A program made the position numbers and the translations under genes. A model generated the notes under the pieces. That model made no database searches and was not told the origin of the DNA. It was given only the letters and a program-made list of their open reading frames with translations. A stretch of 64,000 bases of DNA from an uncultured bacterium (lineage in GTDB: Bacteria > Actinomycetota > Coriobacteriia > Coriobacteriales > Coriobacteriaceae), in the NCBI GenBank assembly GCA_905214105.1, contig CAJMKK010000003.1, positions 1 to 64,000 on the forward strand, read 5' to 3'. This document shows positions 18,219 through 27,134 of this stretch, in pieces. How positions within the stretch are numbered: position 1 is the stretch's first letter; each line of letters opens with the position of its first letter.

Positions 18219-19556
18219 CTATGACCGGTCGCCTCCAAACAGATCGGGTCGAGTGGCCAGATAGGCATCAAGGGCCTCGAGCGCACGGTCCGCATAGGCC
18301 TGGTAGCGGTCGCGCTTGCTGCGGCGCTTACCATCCTCGAGTGGCGGCACCAGGCCAAAGTTGACATGCATGGGCTGATAGCCCACGGTGGTAGGATCGG
18401 TCGCATAGCCCACGAGCGCACCCAGGGCGCCCACGCGCGGCAACTCGACGCCCGCAGCACCGATAGCCTCGGCATAGGTGTTGAGCGCCGCGAGCAGACC
18501 GGTCGCCACGGCTTCCATGTACCCCTCGGTGCCGGTGATCTGACCGGCCAGGCGCACGCCGGTACCGGGCACGGCAAAGGTGCCATCGAGCACGTGCGGG
18601 GCATCGACAAAGGTATTGCGGTGCATGACACCGTAGCGGAAGAACTCAGCGTTCTCCAGGCCCGGCACCATATGGAAGACGCGCTTCTGCTCGCCAAAGG
18701 TCAGGTTGGTCTGGAAGCCCACCAGGTTATAGGCGGTCTTCTCCTTGTTCTCGGCACGCAGCTGAATCGCCGCCCAAGGGCGACGTCCGGTACGCGGGTC
18801 GGTGAGGCCGACGGGCTTCATGGCGCCAAAGCGAATGGCATCCTTGCCGGTGCGTGCAACCTCCTCGGCTGGCTGGCAGGCCTGGAACAGATCGCCGCCC
18901 TCAAAATCCTTGAGCACCACGCGGTCGGCCGTGGTAAGCGCCTCGATAAAGGCCTCGTACTCCTCCTTGTTGAGCGGAGCGTTGAGATAGTCGCCGCTCC
19001 CCTGCTCCTCGTAGCGCGACTGCGAGAACAGCACATCCATATCGAGCGTAGAGGCATCGACGATCGGCGCCGCGGCATCGAAGAACGCAAGGGCATCGCC
19101 ACCGACGAGCTTCATGACCTCTTCGCTCAGCGCCGGTGAACACAGCGGGCCCGCGGCAATGACCACGTGGCCCTTGGGAATCTGCGTGACCTCGCCGTGC
19201 ACGACCTCGATATTGGGGCGGGCGGCAACCTCGGCCTCAACAAGCTCGGAAAACTTGACGCGGTCGACCGCCAGGGCGCCACCGGCGGGAACAGCCGCGC
19301 GATGGGCACAATCGAGCAGCACCGAACCCATGCGCTCGAGCTCGGCTTTTAGTAGGCCAGCAGCGGAATCTGGACGGGTCGACTTAAACGAATTGGAGCA
19401 GACGAGCTCTGCCAGGTGATCGGTATGGTGAGCCGGGGAGCTCACCTGGGGGCGCATCTCGCACAGCTTTACGGCAAACCCGCGGTCTGCCAGCTGGATC
19501 GCGCATTCCGAACCCGCCAGACCGCCACCGATAACCGTCACCTGATCGAACTGCAT
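18219..19556 (-). CDS. trmFO: Methylenetetrahydrofolate-tRNA-(uracil-5-)-methyltransferase TrmFO
   Basis: An FAD and folate-dependent enzyme that makes m5U54 (ribothymidine) in the tRNA T-loop. The N-terminal dinucleotide fold VTVIGGGLAGSECA and typical CEMRP and LVCSNSFKS motifs identify it, with PMHVNFGLVPPLE in the C-terminal part. The 445 residues are the usual size. ATG at 19556 has AAAGGTG about 8 bases upstream; TTG at 19562 is too close to it. It lies between dprA and xerC, but topA, which usually sits between dprA and trmFO in Bacillus-like genomes, is absent here. Confidence 0.95.
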   Translation of the reverse strand: MQFDQVTVIGGGLAGSECAIQLADRGFAVKLCEMRPQVSSPAHHTDHLAELVCSNSFKSTRPDSAAGLLKAELERMGSVLLDCAHRAAVPAGGALAVDRVKFSELVEAEVAARPNIEVVHGEVTQIPKGHVVIAAGPLCSPALSEEVMKLVGGDALAFFDAAAPIVDASTLDMDVLFSQSRYEEQGSGDYLNAPLNKEEYEAFIEALTTADRVVLKDFEGGDLFQACQPAEEVARTGKDAIRFGAMKPVGLTDPRTGRRPWAAIQLRAENKEKTAYNLVGFQTNLTFGEQKRVFHMVPGLENAEFFRYGVMHRNTFVDAPHVLDGTFAVPGTGVRLAGQITGTEGYMEAVATGLLAALNTYAEAIGAAGVELPRVGALGALVGYATDPTTVGYQPMHVNFGLVPPLEDGKRRSKRDRYQAYADRALEALDAYLATRPDLFGGDRS

Positions 19557-19570
19557 CTGCAAACACCTTT

Positions 19571-20506
19571 CTAATTGACACGTTTTCCATTGTGACCGAA
19601 GGGCGTCTGGGCGTGAAGGGCAAACTTGGAGGGCGCATACCTTCCATCCATCATGCGCTCGATAAGGCCCTCGAGCTCAAGCGAACCCAGGAGTTTGAGT
19701 ACGCCGACAGCATCGAGCGAGACGAGCGCCGCGATGTCGTCGACCTTGAGCGGAGAGGCGATGAGCGCATGCATCACGGTCTGCTGTGTTGGATTCAGGT
19801 CGGCAATGCCGGGAGCATCGGGGCGAGAGTAGCGCAGGGTGCCGTAGATGCGTGAGATAGCCATCTCGATAGATTCCTCGTCGATGATGCAGCAGGCACC
19901 GTTCGCAATGAGGTAATTCGTGCCACGCGACTCGGGCGATAGGATCGACCCCGGCACGGCAAGAAGTTCGCGCCCCAAATCCATAGCAGCCTCGGCTGTA
20001 GAAAACGTCCCGGAAGGCATACCCGCCTCGGATACAAAGAGGGCTTGCGACAGGGCCGCGATCACGCGATTGCGGCGCGGAAAGGCAAACTTGCGCGGCC
20101 CCATGCCCCACGGAGAGATCGACACGACCGCGCCACCCGTATCGAGCGTGCGTGTAATAAGCCCCGCGCTCGAACGCGGGTAGACCACGTCGGCGCCCGT
20201 CCCCAGCACCACGACGTGTTTGCCGCCGGCGTTGACCGCAGCCCAACCCGAGGCTTGGTCACAACCGACCGCGCCGCCCGAAACTACCGTCACTCCCGCC
20301 TCGACCGCAACCTTTGCCGCAAGCTCTGCCACGGCAAGACCATACGGCGAGGCCTTTCGCGCGCCGATGATGGAGAGCGCGGGCGTCGTAAGCGCCTCGG
20401 GGTTGCCGCGCACATAGAGCGTCTGAGGTACATCAGAAAGCTCCAAAACGGTCTCGGGATACAACGCGTCACCTGGATGCAGCTCGAAGGTCCCCTCGGC
20501 CATCAT
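19571..20506 (-). CDS. dprA: DNA-processing protein DprA
   Basis: DprA/Smf loads RecA on incoming single-stranded DNA during transformation. The Rossmann-like core is clear: LSIIGARKASPYG, VVSGGAVGCDQASG, GTGADVVYP and FPRRNRVIAALS. A C-terminal winged-helix-like segment (about 245-300) follows. Two ATGs overlap the comM stop (20506 and 20503), after GGAGG; either could be used. With 311 residues it lacks the N-terminal SAM-like domain of longer homologues. Its partner comM is directly upstream and coupled. Confidence 0.92.
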   Translation of the reverse strand: MMAEGTFELHPGDALYPETVLELSDVPQTLYVRGNPEALTTPALSIIGARKASPYGLAVAELAAKVAVEAGVTVVSGGAVGCDQASGWAAVNAGGKHVVVLGTGADVVYPRSSAGLITRTLDTGGAVVSISPWGMGPRKFAFPRRNRVIAALSQALFVSEAGMPSGTFSTAEAAMDLGRELLAVPGSILSPESRGTNYLIANGACCIIDEESIEMAISRIYGTLRYSRPDAPGIADLNPTQQTVMHALIASPLKVDDIAALVSLDAVGVLKLLGSLELEGLIERMMDGRYAPSKFALHAQTPFGHNGKRVN

Positions 20507-22026
20507 TGGTCCCTCCTTCCCTGGTACATCGCCGCCTCGAGCACGTGATCCTGCGTCACTTGCTCGCTCTCGGCGACGTCTGCAATCGTGCGCGCAATGC
20601 GAACCAGGCGCACGATGCCGCGCCCTGTGAGATGTGTGCGTTTGGACAGGCCGAGTACACATTTCTCGGCAGCATCATCGAGCTCAAAGGTCGAAACGAC
20701 GCCGTCAATGGACCGCATCTCGTCATCCTCGGCCTCGGCATCAGCATCGTCCATACGGGACTCGCGCCAGGCACGAAAGGCGCGACCGCGCACAACGTAG
20801 TCACGCAACTCGGCCGACGACATACCCTCCGCACCCTCGATAATCACTTGGGGGTCGGGACGGGTCACATCGATCATCATGTCGATACGGTCGGCCAAAG
20901 GACCGCGCAGTTTAGACCGATAGCGCTCGACCATCGCCGCCGAGCAGCGACACGGCACCTCGCGATCGCCCAAAAAACCGCAGGGGCAGGGATTGCTCGC
21001 AGCCAGCAGCTGAAAGCGCGACGGGAAGGTAAAAGCCCCGTCGACGCGTACGATTCTCACATAGCCGCGCTCGATGGGCTGACGCAGCGTCTGCAGCACA
21101 CCCGTAGGAAACTCGGCAAGCTCGTCCAAAAAGAGCACGCCGCCATGAGCCAGGCTGATCTCACCCGGATGCACCGGGCGCCCGCCGCCGATAAGGCCCG
21201 CCGTTGAAATGCTGTGATGGGGACTGCGGAAGGGCCGGTGCCCCGCCAACAAGCCATCAATGTTCTCACCCAAAACCGAATGGATGCACAGCGCCTCCTG
21301 TTGATCCTCAACGGAAAGCTCGGGCAGGATGCCGGTCATACGGCGTGCGAGCATGGTCTTGCCCGATCCCGGGGACCCGATCATAAGCAAACCGAGCTCA
21401 CCCGCTGCCGCCAGTGCCATGCCGCGTTTGGCAACCTCCTGCCCCAGCACGTCGGCGTAGTCGAGTTCGGGCTCAAAAATAGCCTCCACACCCTCGGAAT
21501 CCAGATAATGCCGCGCGGCATCGCCCATGCCGCGAGCAAGCTGAGACAGATGGTCGATAAATCCGCAATCCACGCCCGCGAGCGGCACATGCTGGTCGGA
21601 CCTGCCGGCGATAAAAGACAGCCCCATATCACGCGCCAATAGCTGAAACGCCACCTCGCCCTTGACAGGAAGCACCGTACCGTCCAGGCCAAGCTCACCA
21701 GCGATAAGACAACGATCGAGGTTGTCGCGGGGAATCTGGCCATCGGCCGCCAATACCGCGATGGCGATGGGCAGATCAAAGCCGCTACCGGTCTTGCGAA
21801 TATCGCCGGGCGCCAGATTGACCGTAATGCCCGAGCGCGGGATCTCGAACCCGGCGGAGCGCATCGCGCAGCGAATACGACCGCGTGACTCCATCACCTC
21901 CATACTCGGAATACCGAGCATCTGAATGCCCGGAACGCCGCCAGCAAGCGAGACCTCGACCGTGACGTGAATCGCCTCGACGCCGCGGATGCAGGCCGCG
22001 TGAACGGCAAACGTCTCGAACGCCAT
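20503..22026 (-). CDS. comM: ComM/YifB family Mg-chelatase-like AAA ATPase
   Basis: A hexameric helicase that promotes branch migration during natural transformation in other bacteria. The N-terminal Lon-S5-like region (about 1-170) is followed by an AAA core with Walker A IGSPGSGKTML, Walker B LFLDELAEF and NPCPCGFLGD, and a C-terminal Mg-chelatase-like domain (AREST-like region TGRGIVRLVRIARTIADV). ATG at 22026 overlaps the yraN stop by one base. Its linkage to dprA suggests DNA uptake or recombination, though the window has no com pilus genes. Confidence 0.92.
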   Translation of the reverse strand: MAFETFAVHAACIRGVEAIHVTVEVSLAGGVPGIQMLGIPSMEVMESRGRIRCAMRSAGFEIPRSGITVNLAPGDIRKTGSGFDLPIAIAVLAADGQIPRDNLDRCLIAGELGLDGTVLPVKGEVAFQLLARDMGLSFIAGRSDQHVPLAGVDCGFIDHLSQLARGMGDAARHYLDSEGVEAIFEPELDYADVLGQEVAKRGMALAAAGELGLLMIGSPGSGKTMLARRMTGILPELSVEDQQEALCIHSVLGENIDGLLAGHRPFRSPHHSISTAGLIGGGRPVHPGEISLAHGGVLFLDELAEFPTGVLQTLRQPIERGYVRIVRVDGAFTFPSRFQLLAASNPCPCGFLGDREVPCRCSAAMVERYRSKLRGPLADRIDMMIDVTRPDPQVIIEGAEGMSSAELRDYVVRGRAFRAWRESRMDDADAEAEDDEMRSIDGVVSTFELDDAAEKCVLGLSKRTHLTGRGIVRLVRIARTIADVAESEQVTQDHVLEAAMYQGRRDQ

Positions 22027-22511
22027 CACGACACCTGCCAATCGAACGCGTTGTACTGGTGTTCGATCTCGGCGATATGCCCGCCGCGAATGGTGACACC
22101 CACGGCATCGAAGCGAATCGCCTTAAGCGGATAATGCTCCATGAGATAGCAACTTGCGATGCGGCGGTAGCGGCGTTGCTTTTGGGCGTCCACGGCCTCC
22201 TCGGGAAAGACCCGCGTGGTGCAATCCAGGGCGACGCGTCTGGTCTTGACCTCGGCCATCACCACGACATCGTCGAGCTCATCGAGCAGCACCAGATCAG
22301 CCTCGCCCTCGGTGCAACGATAACCCTGCTCCAGCAAGGTGTAGCCGCGCTCGGTAAAGTAGTCGATGGTGATCAGCTCGCCCAGCATACCCAGCTCGCG
22401 GGGACTGAGTCCCTTGATAAACTCGGGCGTCATCGCCCCGCAGTCGAGCTCGCCGTTTTCCCAACGCTCCTTGAGCTGCTGCGTCTTGCTCTTTTTGCCT
22501 GCGGCACTCAT
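22026..22511 (-). CDS. YraN/UPF0102 family endonuclease-like protein
   Basis: A small protein of 161 residues with the restriction-endonuclease-like UPF0102 pattern: LGELITIDYFTERGYTLLEQ, then GEADLVLLD and VMAEVKTR (the D-x-x-x-K core). Homologues sit beside rnhB and comM in many genomes, as here. ATG at 22511 follows AAGGAG. The N-terminal 40 residues, rich in Lys and Glu, precede the usual start of the domain. Function is poorly known in general; a nuclease role in DNA processing is inferred from the fold. Confidence 0.85.
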   Translation of the reverse strand: MSAAGKKSKTQQLKERWENGELDCGAMTPEFIKGLSPRELGMLGELITIDYFTERGYTLLEQGYRCTEGEADLVLLDELDDVVVMAEVKTRRVALDCTTRVFPEEAVDAQKQRRYRRIASCYLMEHYPLKAIRFDAVGVTIRGGHIAEIEHQYNAFDWQVS

Positions 22512-22609
22512 GGGGTCTCCTTTCCCGCACACTGCATTGCCCCGATGATGAGGGCACCTTTCATGCGGGTAAGTACCGGAAGCAAACCAAAAGCTGACCA
22601 AATGCCGTC

Positions 22610-22651
22610 AAAAAACGGGCCGTACGCAGCAATGGTGTTGCATACGGCCCG
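22610..22651 (-). terminator. Terminator after rnhB
   Basis: A perfect 9-bp GC-rich stem (22643-22651 with 22616-22624), 18-nt loop and six T on the minus strand (22615-22610). It separates rplS-rnhB from yraN-comM-dprA. Confidence 0.88.
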
Positions 22652-22700
22652 CTACCAGCAGGTTTATAAAGCTCTAGAGGTCCCTGTCTCCACAATTGAC

Positions 22701-23489
22701 CTAGAAAAGGCGGTCAGTCTGCAGAAAGTTTCCGCAAAAGCTCACGCGGTGCAGAGGACAAAGTCCATGTTTGCGAATGGCCTCGATATGCTCGGGGCTC
22801 GCATAGCCCTTCGACTCGGCCAGATGATATTCCGGATACTCGGCATCGTACTCGACCATCATCTCGTCACGCGTGACCTTGGCCATGATGGACGCCGCGG
22901 CGATGCAGGCGATTTTGGCATCGCCCTTGACCACGTCGCGCTCGTTGGGAACGGCACCCAGAGGGTTACCGTCCATGAGGACGCAGTCGGGCTCGAGCCC
23001 CGTATCGGCCACGGCGCCCGCGACAGCGGCTCGAATGGCGCGGGCCATGCCCATATCATCGATATCCTTCGGCGCGATATGGCAAAAACCGATCGCCGTC
23101 GCCACCTCGGCAATCTTCACAGAGAGCAACTCGCGGCGCGCGGGCGTAAGCTTTTTGGAATCGTTGATACCCCAGACGCGCGGCTCCATCGGAAGGCACA
23201 CGGCGCACACCGTCAAAGGACCGGCCACCGATCCGCGACCCACCTCGTCGACACCAACGACCACCCCATCGCCGCCAAGCTCATGCATAAGCTCGTACAT
23301 GTCATTGACGCGCTCGCGCTCGGCAAGTTCCTTGGCATGGCGCTTAAGAGCACGCTCGCAAGCCTTGATCACCTGCTGGCGCGGGTCCTCGCGATAATGC
23401 TCCACGAGGGCGGGGATCTCCTCAAACGTTGCGCTCGCCAGCTCTCCGGCAACCTGCGATGCCGAAACCGAGCTCGTCATGTTGGCCAT
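22701..23489 (-). CDS. rnhB: Ribonuclease HII
   Basis: Cuts RNA in RNA-DNA hybrids and removes misinserted ribonucleotides. The catalytic DEVGRGSVAGPL, INDSKKLTPARR, MDGNPL and AAASIMAKVTRD motifs are all present. At 262 residues it carries an N-terminal helical extension of about 75 residues before the core, as in Gram-positive RNase HII. ATG at 23489 has AAGGAGG seven bases upstream, which decides against the upstream ATG at 23507. It follows rplS, the usual neighbour. Confidence 0.95.
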   Translation of the reverse strand: MANMTSSVSASQVAGELASATFEEIPALVEHYREDPRQQVIKACERALKRHAKELAERERVNDMYELMHELGGDGVVVGVDEVGRGSVAGPLTVCAVCLPMEPRVWGINDSKKLTPARRELLSVKIAEVATAIGFCHIAPKDIDDMGMARAIRAAVAGAVADTGLEPDCVLMDGNPLGAVPNERDVVKGDAKIACIAAASIMAKVTRDEMMVEYDAEYPEYHLAESKGYASPEHIEAIRKHGLCPLHRVSFCGNFLQTDRLF

Positions 23490-23518
23490 ACCAGGCCCTC
23501 CTTGCATGCAAATCAGAT

Positions 23519-23548
23519 AAAAAGAAGGGCCACCCGAAGGTGACCCTT
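23519..23548 (-). terminator. Terminator after rplS
   Basis: A 10-bp stem with one mismatch capped by a UUCG tetraloop, followed by T-rich sequence on the minus strand. The hairpin comes before rnhB, so rnhB is probably read through or separately promoted. Confidence 0.75.
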
Positions 23549-23582
23549 GTGTCCAAACGAGTGGACAGACGCTGCGATCTTC

Positions 23583-23924
23583 TTAGCGCTTCTCGGGGAT
23601 GCGAGCAGCCTTGCCCACCTTGTCGCGGAGGTAGTACAGCTTGGCGCGACGGACGCGACCATGACGAACGACCTCGAGCTTGGCAATCTTGGGGCTGTGA
23701 AGCGGGAAGGTACGCTCAACACCAACACCGAAGGACATCTTGCGGACGGTGAAGGTCTCGCGGGCACCGGCGCCGGCCATGCGGATGACGTCGCCCTGGA
23801 AGACCTGGATGCGCTCGCGGTCGCCTTCCTTAATGCGGTAGTGAACCTTGACGTTGTCGGCGACGCGAACCTGAGGAATGTCCTCGCGGATCTGCTGACG
23901 CTCGATTGCGCGGATGTAATCCAT
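23583..23924 (-). CDS. rplS: 50S ribosomal protein L19
   Basis: Large-subunit protein at the subunit interface. The 113 residues show [35 protein letters not shown] and [18 protein letters not shown], all typical. ATG at 23924 lies 7 bases after AAGGA; the TTG at 23930 is too close. A promoter and a leader of about 65 nt with a hairpin precede it. It is separated from trmD here, whereas in many Firmicutes it directly follows trmD. Confidence 0.97.
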   Translation of the reverse strand: MDYIRAIERQQIREDIPQVRVADNVKVHYRIKEGDRERIQVFQGDVIRMAGAGARETFTVRKMSFGVGVERTFPLHSPKIAKLEVVRHGRVRRAKLYYLRDKVGKAARIPEKR

Positions 23925-23948
23925 GTGCAATTCCTTACTCTTCTAGAG

Positions 23949-23972
23949 GTGCCGTACCACCTTGGCCGGCAC
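23949..23972 (-). promoter_or_regulatory. Leader hairpin of rplS
   Basis: In the rplS 5' leader, GTGCCG (23972-23967) pairs with CGGCAC (23954-23949) around a purine-rich loop. It could be a ribosomal-protein autoregulatory element; no known leader family could be matched by eye. Confidence 0.35.
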
Positions 23973-23993
23973 GTAGTTGAACAAACGTATTCG

Positions 23994-24021
23994 AGTATAC
24001 ACGCGCGGGTTTCTGCTGCAA
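23994..24021 (-). promoter_or_regulatory. Promoter of rplS
   Basis: On the minus strand, TTGCAG (24021-24016), a 16-bp spacer, then TATACT (23999-23994). Predicted transcription start is near 23987. Confidence 0.7.
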
Positions 24022-24067
24022 GAACAATTTTTTACGCAGACAAAAAGACAAAACCCGCACATGATAA

Positions 24068-24095
24068 CCGCCCGCCTCACGAATGAGGCGGGCGG
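24068..24095 (-). terminator. Hairpin after ppdK
   Basis: A perfect 12-bp GC-rich stem with a TTCG loop about 40 bases after the ppdK stop. The T-rich stretch begins only some 20 bases later, so it may be a terminator or mRNA-stabilising hairpin. Confidence 0.65.
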
Positions 24096-24133
24096 CATGA
24101 AGGGGGCTACGCTAGGCGTCTATACCCAAAACG

Positions 24134-26884
24134 TTAGGCGGAGCGCTTCGCCTCGAGCTTGGCCTGGGCGGCAGCCAGGCGTGCGAGGGGCACGCGGTAG
24201 GGCGAGCAGGACACATAGTCCACATCGGCCACGTTAAACAGGCCCTTGATGGACTTGGGGTCGCCGCCGTGCTCGCCACACACGCCAAAGTGCATGCCGG
24301 GGTTGGTGGCGCGACCCTTCTCGACGGCCATGCGCACCAGCTCGAGTACCGCAGAGTCGATGGTCTCGAAGGGGTTGTCCTTTAAGATCTTCTTGTGCAT
24401 GTACAGCGGGATGAACTTGGCCTCGGCATCGTCGCGGGAGAAGCCGAAGGTGGTCTGGGTGAGGTCGTTGGTGCCAAAGCAGAAGAAGTCGCTATGATGG
24501 GCGATCTCGTCAGCGACCATGCAGGCACGCGGCAGCTCGAGCATCGTGCCCACGGGAATATTGAGCTCGACGCCCTCCTCAGCGGAAACCTCAGCGATCA
24601 CGCGCTCGATGACCTCGCGGGTCTGGACATGCTCGGCCGTGATGGAAACGAGCGGAACCATGATCTCGGGACGCGGATCGACGCCCTCCTGGATAAGGCG
24701 GGCAGCAGCCGTGGCGACGGCGCGAACCTGCATGAGCGGCAGATCGCTAAAGACGACGGACAGACGTACGCCGCGTAGGCCGAGCATCGGGTTAGACTCG
24801 ACCATGCCGTCGATACGACGCAGGCGGGCGCGCAGAGTGGCAAGCTCTTCCTCGCTGGCGCCAGCGGCTTCCTTCTTGGTGATGGTGACCTCGAGCTCGC
24901 GAGGATTATCCAGGAACTCATGAAGCGGCGGATCGAGCAGGCGGACAACCACATCACGACCGGACATGGTCTTGAACATCGCCAGAAAGTCCTCGGTCTG
25001 GACCTTGAGCAGGACGGCCAGGGCCTGCTGCTTCACGGCCTCATCGTCAGACAGGATAAAGCTCTGGATGATGTTCTTGCGATCGCCCAGGAACATGTGC
25101 TCGGTGCGGCATAGACCGATGGCCTCGGCACCAAACTCGAGGGCAAGCTCGGCATCCTCGGGATTGTCGGCGTTGACGCGCACATGGTTGGCATGACCAC
25201 AGGTCTCGTCCAGGCGAATCTCGTCGGCCCAGGACAGGATAGTGTCCAGGTCGCCGGTAAGCTCGGCGGAGACCAGGTCGACGAGACCGTCGACGACGAT
25301 GCCCTGGGTGCCGTCGATGGAGATGACATCGCCCTCGTGCAACACGCGGTCGCTGCCCTCGATGCGCACGACCTTCTCGGCGGCGTCGATGTGGAAGCGT
25401 TCAACGCCGCAGACGCAGGGCGTACCCATGCCGCGGGCGATAACGGCGGCATGGCTCGTCTTGCCACCGTGGCTGGTCAGGATGCCCTCGGCGGCAACCA
25501 TGCCCTTCAGGTCGTCGGGGTTGGTCTCCCAACGGACCAAAATAACCTTATGGCCCTCGTTCGCGCGCGCGACGGCGTCATCGCTCGAGAACACGACCTC
25601 GCCCACGGCGGCGCCGGGGCTGGCATTGAGGCCGCAAGCCAGAGCCTCGTACTTCTTGGAGGAATCGAACTGCGGGTGCAGGAGCTGGTCGAGCTGCGCG
25701 GGATCGATACGGCTCACGGCCTCTTCGCGGGTGATCAGGCCTTCCTCGACCATCTCGATGGCAATGCGCAGGGCGGCGGTGGCGGTACGCTTACCCACAC
25801 GAGTCTGGAGCATCCAGAGCTTGCCCTGCTCGATGGTGAACTCGATATCGCACATATCGCGGTAGTGGTCCTCGAGCGTCAGGAACACGCGCTCGAGTTC
25901 CTCGCCTGCGGACTCAAGACCCGGGGTGGTCTTGAGGTCGGCGATGGGCTCGGTGTTGCGGATGCCGGCGACGACATCCTCGCCCTGGGCGTTGACCAGA
26001 AAGTCGCCGTAGAACTCCTTAGTGCCGTCGGCCGGGTTGCGCGTAAAGGCGACGCCGGTCGCGGAGGTCTCACCCTTGTTGCCAAAAGCCATAGCCTGGA
26101 CGTTGACGGCGGTGCCAAGGTCGTCGGAAATGCCGTGCTGCTTGCGGTAGATGCAGGCGCGCTCGTTCATCCAGCTGCCAAAGACGGCCTGGATAGCAAG
26201 GCGCAGCTGGAGCTCCGGATCGTGCGGGAAGACGGGCTTGCCGTCGGCGACCTCGAGCTCGGGATACAGGGCGGCCTCGACGTTGTCGGAGAAGATGCCC
26301 TTGAACGTCTCGACGAGCTCCTGCAGATCCTCGGCCGAAAGCTCGGAGTCGACGCGAACACCGGCGACCAGGCGGGCCTGGGTCAGGGCGTTCTCGAACA
26401 GATCGGCATCGACGCCCATGACGACGTTGGAGAACATCTGGATAAAGCGACGGTAGCTATCCCAGGCAAAACGCGGGTTTTGCGTCTGGGCGATAAGGCC
26501 CTGGACAGAGTCGTCGTTAAGGCCCAAGTTGAGGACCGTGTCCATCATGCCAGGCATGGAGAACGGAGCGCCCGAACGAACCGACACGAGCAGCGGGTCG
26601 GAAGCATCGCCGAGCTTCTTGCCGCAACGGGCCTCAAGATCTGCCTCGGCGGCAACGATCTCATCGAGTGCGCCTTCGGGCCAGACGTTGCCGGCACCGG
26701 AGTACTCGACGCAAGTCTGGCAGGTAATGGTAAAGCCACCGGGAACCGGCAGGCCGATGCGGCTCATCTCGGCAAGGTTTGCGCCCTTGCCGCCAAGCAC
26801 GAAGTTCATGGACTTGTCGCCCTCAGTGACACAGGTGCCCTGGGCGTCGGTTCCAAAACGGTAAACCCTCTTGCAATCGCTCAC
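24134..26884 (-). CDS. ppdK: Pyruvate, phosphate dikinase
   Basis: Interconverts pyruvate, ATP and Pi with PEP, AMP and PPi, in glycolysis or gluconeogenesis of anaerobes. The 916 residues have the full domain order: an N-terminal nucleotide-binding domain (GGKGANLAEM, SVRSGAPFSMPGMMDT), the swivelling phosphohistidine domain with GGKTSHAAV (His near residue 478) and a C-terminal PEP/pyruvate TIM barrel (VCGEHGGDPKSI). The Thr two residues before the His is the site the PpsR regulator phosphorylates in homologues. Start is GTG at 26884 after GGAAGGGGAA. Its regulator ppsR lies just upstream, across a 250-bp spacer with repeated motifs. Confidence 0.96.
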   Translation of the reverse strand: MSDCKRVYRFGTDAQGTCVTEGDKSMNFVLGGKGANLAEMSRIGLPVPGGFTITCQTCVEYSGAGNVWPEGALDEIVAAEADLEARCGKKLGDASDPLLVSVRSGAPFSMPGMMDTVLNLGLNDDSVQGLIAQTQNPRFAWDSYRRFIQMFSNVVMGVDADLFENALTQARLVAGVRVDSELSAEDLQELVETFKGIFSDNVEAALYPELEVADGKPVFPHDPELQLRLAIQAVFGSWMNERACIYRKQHGISDDLGTAVNVQAMAFGNKGETSATGVAFTRNPADGTKEFYGDFLVNAQGEDVVAGIRNTEPIADLKTTPGLESAGEELERVFLTLEDHYRDMCDIEFTIEQGKLWMLQTRVGKRTATAALRIAIEMVEEGLITREEAVSRIDPAQLDQLLHPQFDSSKKYEALACGLNASPGAAVGEVVFSSDDAVARANEGHKVILVRWETNPDDLKGMVAAEGILTSHGGKTSHAAVIARGMGTPCVCGVERFHIDAAEKVVRIEGSDRVLHEGDVISIDGTQGIVVDGLVDLVSAELTGDLDTILSWADEIRLDETCGHANHVRVNADNPEDAELALEFGAEAIGLCRTEHMFLGDRKNIIQSFILSDDEAVKQQALAVLLKVQTEDFLAMFKTMSGRDVVVRLLDPPLHEFLDNPRELEVTITKKEAAGASEEELATLRARLRRIDGMVESNPMLGLRGVRLSVVFSDLPLMQVRAVATAAARLIQEGVDPRPEIMVPLVSITAEHVQTREVIERVIAEVSAEEGVELNIPVGTMLELPRACMVADEIAHHSDFFCFGTNDLTQTTFGFSRDDAEAKFIPLYMHKKILKDNPFETIDSAVLELVRMAVEKGRATNPGMHFGVCGEHGGDPKSIKGLFNVADVDYVSCSPYRVPLARLAAAQAKLEAKRSA

Positions 26885-26959
26885 GATACTTCCCCTTCCA
26901 TGCGCTTACGCGCACGACCGTGGTAACGAATCGACCCGCCGGATGCGGGCCGTGAGGGA

Positions 26960-26965
26960 ACTATA
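26960..26965 (-). promoter_or_regulatory. Candidate -10 of ppdK
   Basis: TATAGT on the minus strand 76 bases before the GTG start. At the expected -35 position only a poor hexamer is found, which fits a promoter that needs an activator; see the repeats at 27007-27054. Confidence 0.4.
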
Positions 26966-27006
26966 CGGCCGGATTTGAACGGGCTTGAGCAGAGGATACG
27001 CGGTTT

Positions 27007-27054
27007 GGTAAACGTGCTAAAACTGGCGGTAAACGGTAGGTAAAGTTGGTTACC
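27007..27054. promoter_or_regulatory. Phased GGTAAA repeats upstream of ppdK
   Basis: Plus-strand GGTAAAC at 27007 and 27028, GGTAAAG at 27039 and palindromic GGTTACC at 27048. Steps are 21, 11 and 9 bp, close to whole turns of the helix. They lie about 45-100 bp before the inferred ppdK start. This resembles clustered half-sites of a DNA-binding regulator; the protein is unknown. Confidence 0.45.
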
Positions 27055-27134
27055 TTATGAAGATACCACTACAATAAAAAAGCAGGTCAGATGCGATGTT
27101 TTTGCTAAATCGCTTTATCAAAATGCTACTACTA

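Noticed and set aside
22512..22565. 17-codon leader ORF before yraN
   Set aside because: Overlaps the yraN start as ATGA but has no ribosome site and no composition signal.
25184..26926. 580-codon plus-strand frame opposite ppdK
   Set aside because: Shadow of the ppdK coding strand, same composition as other antisense frames.
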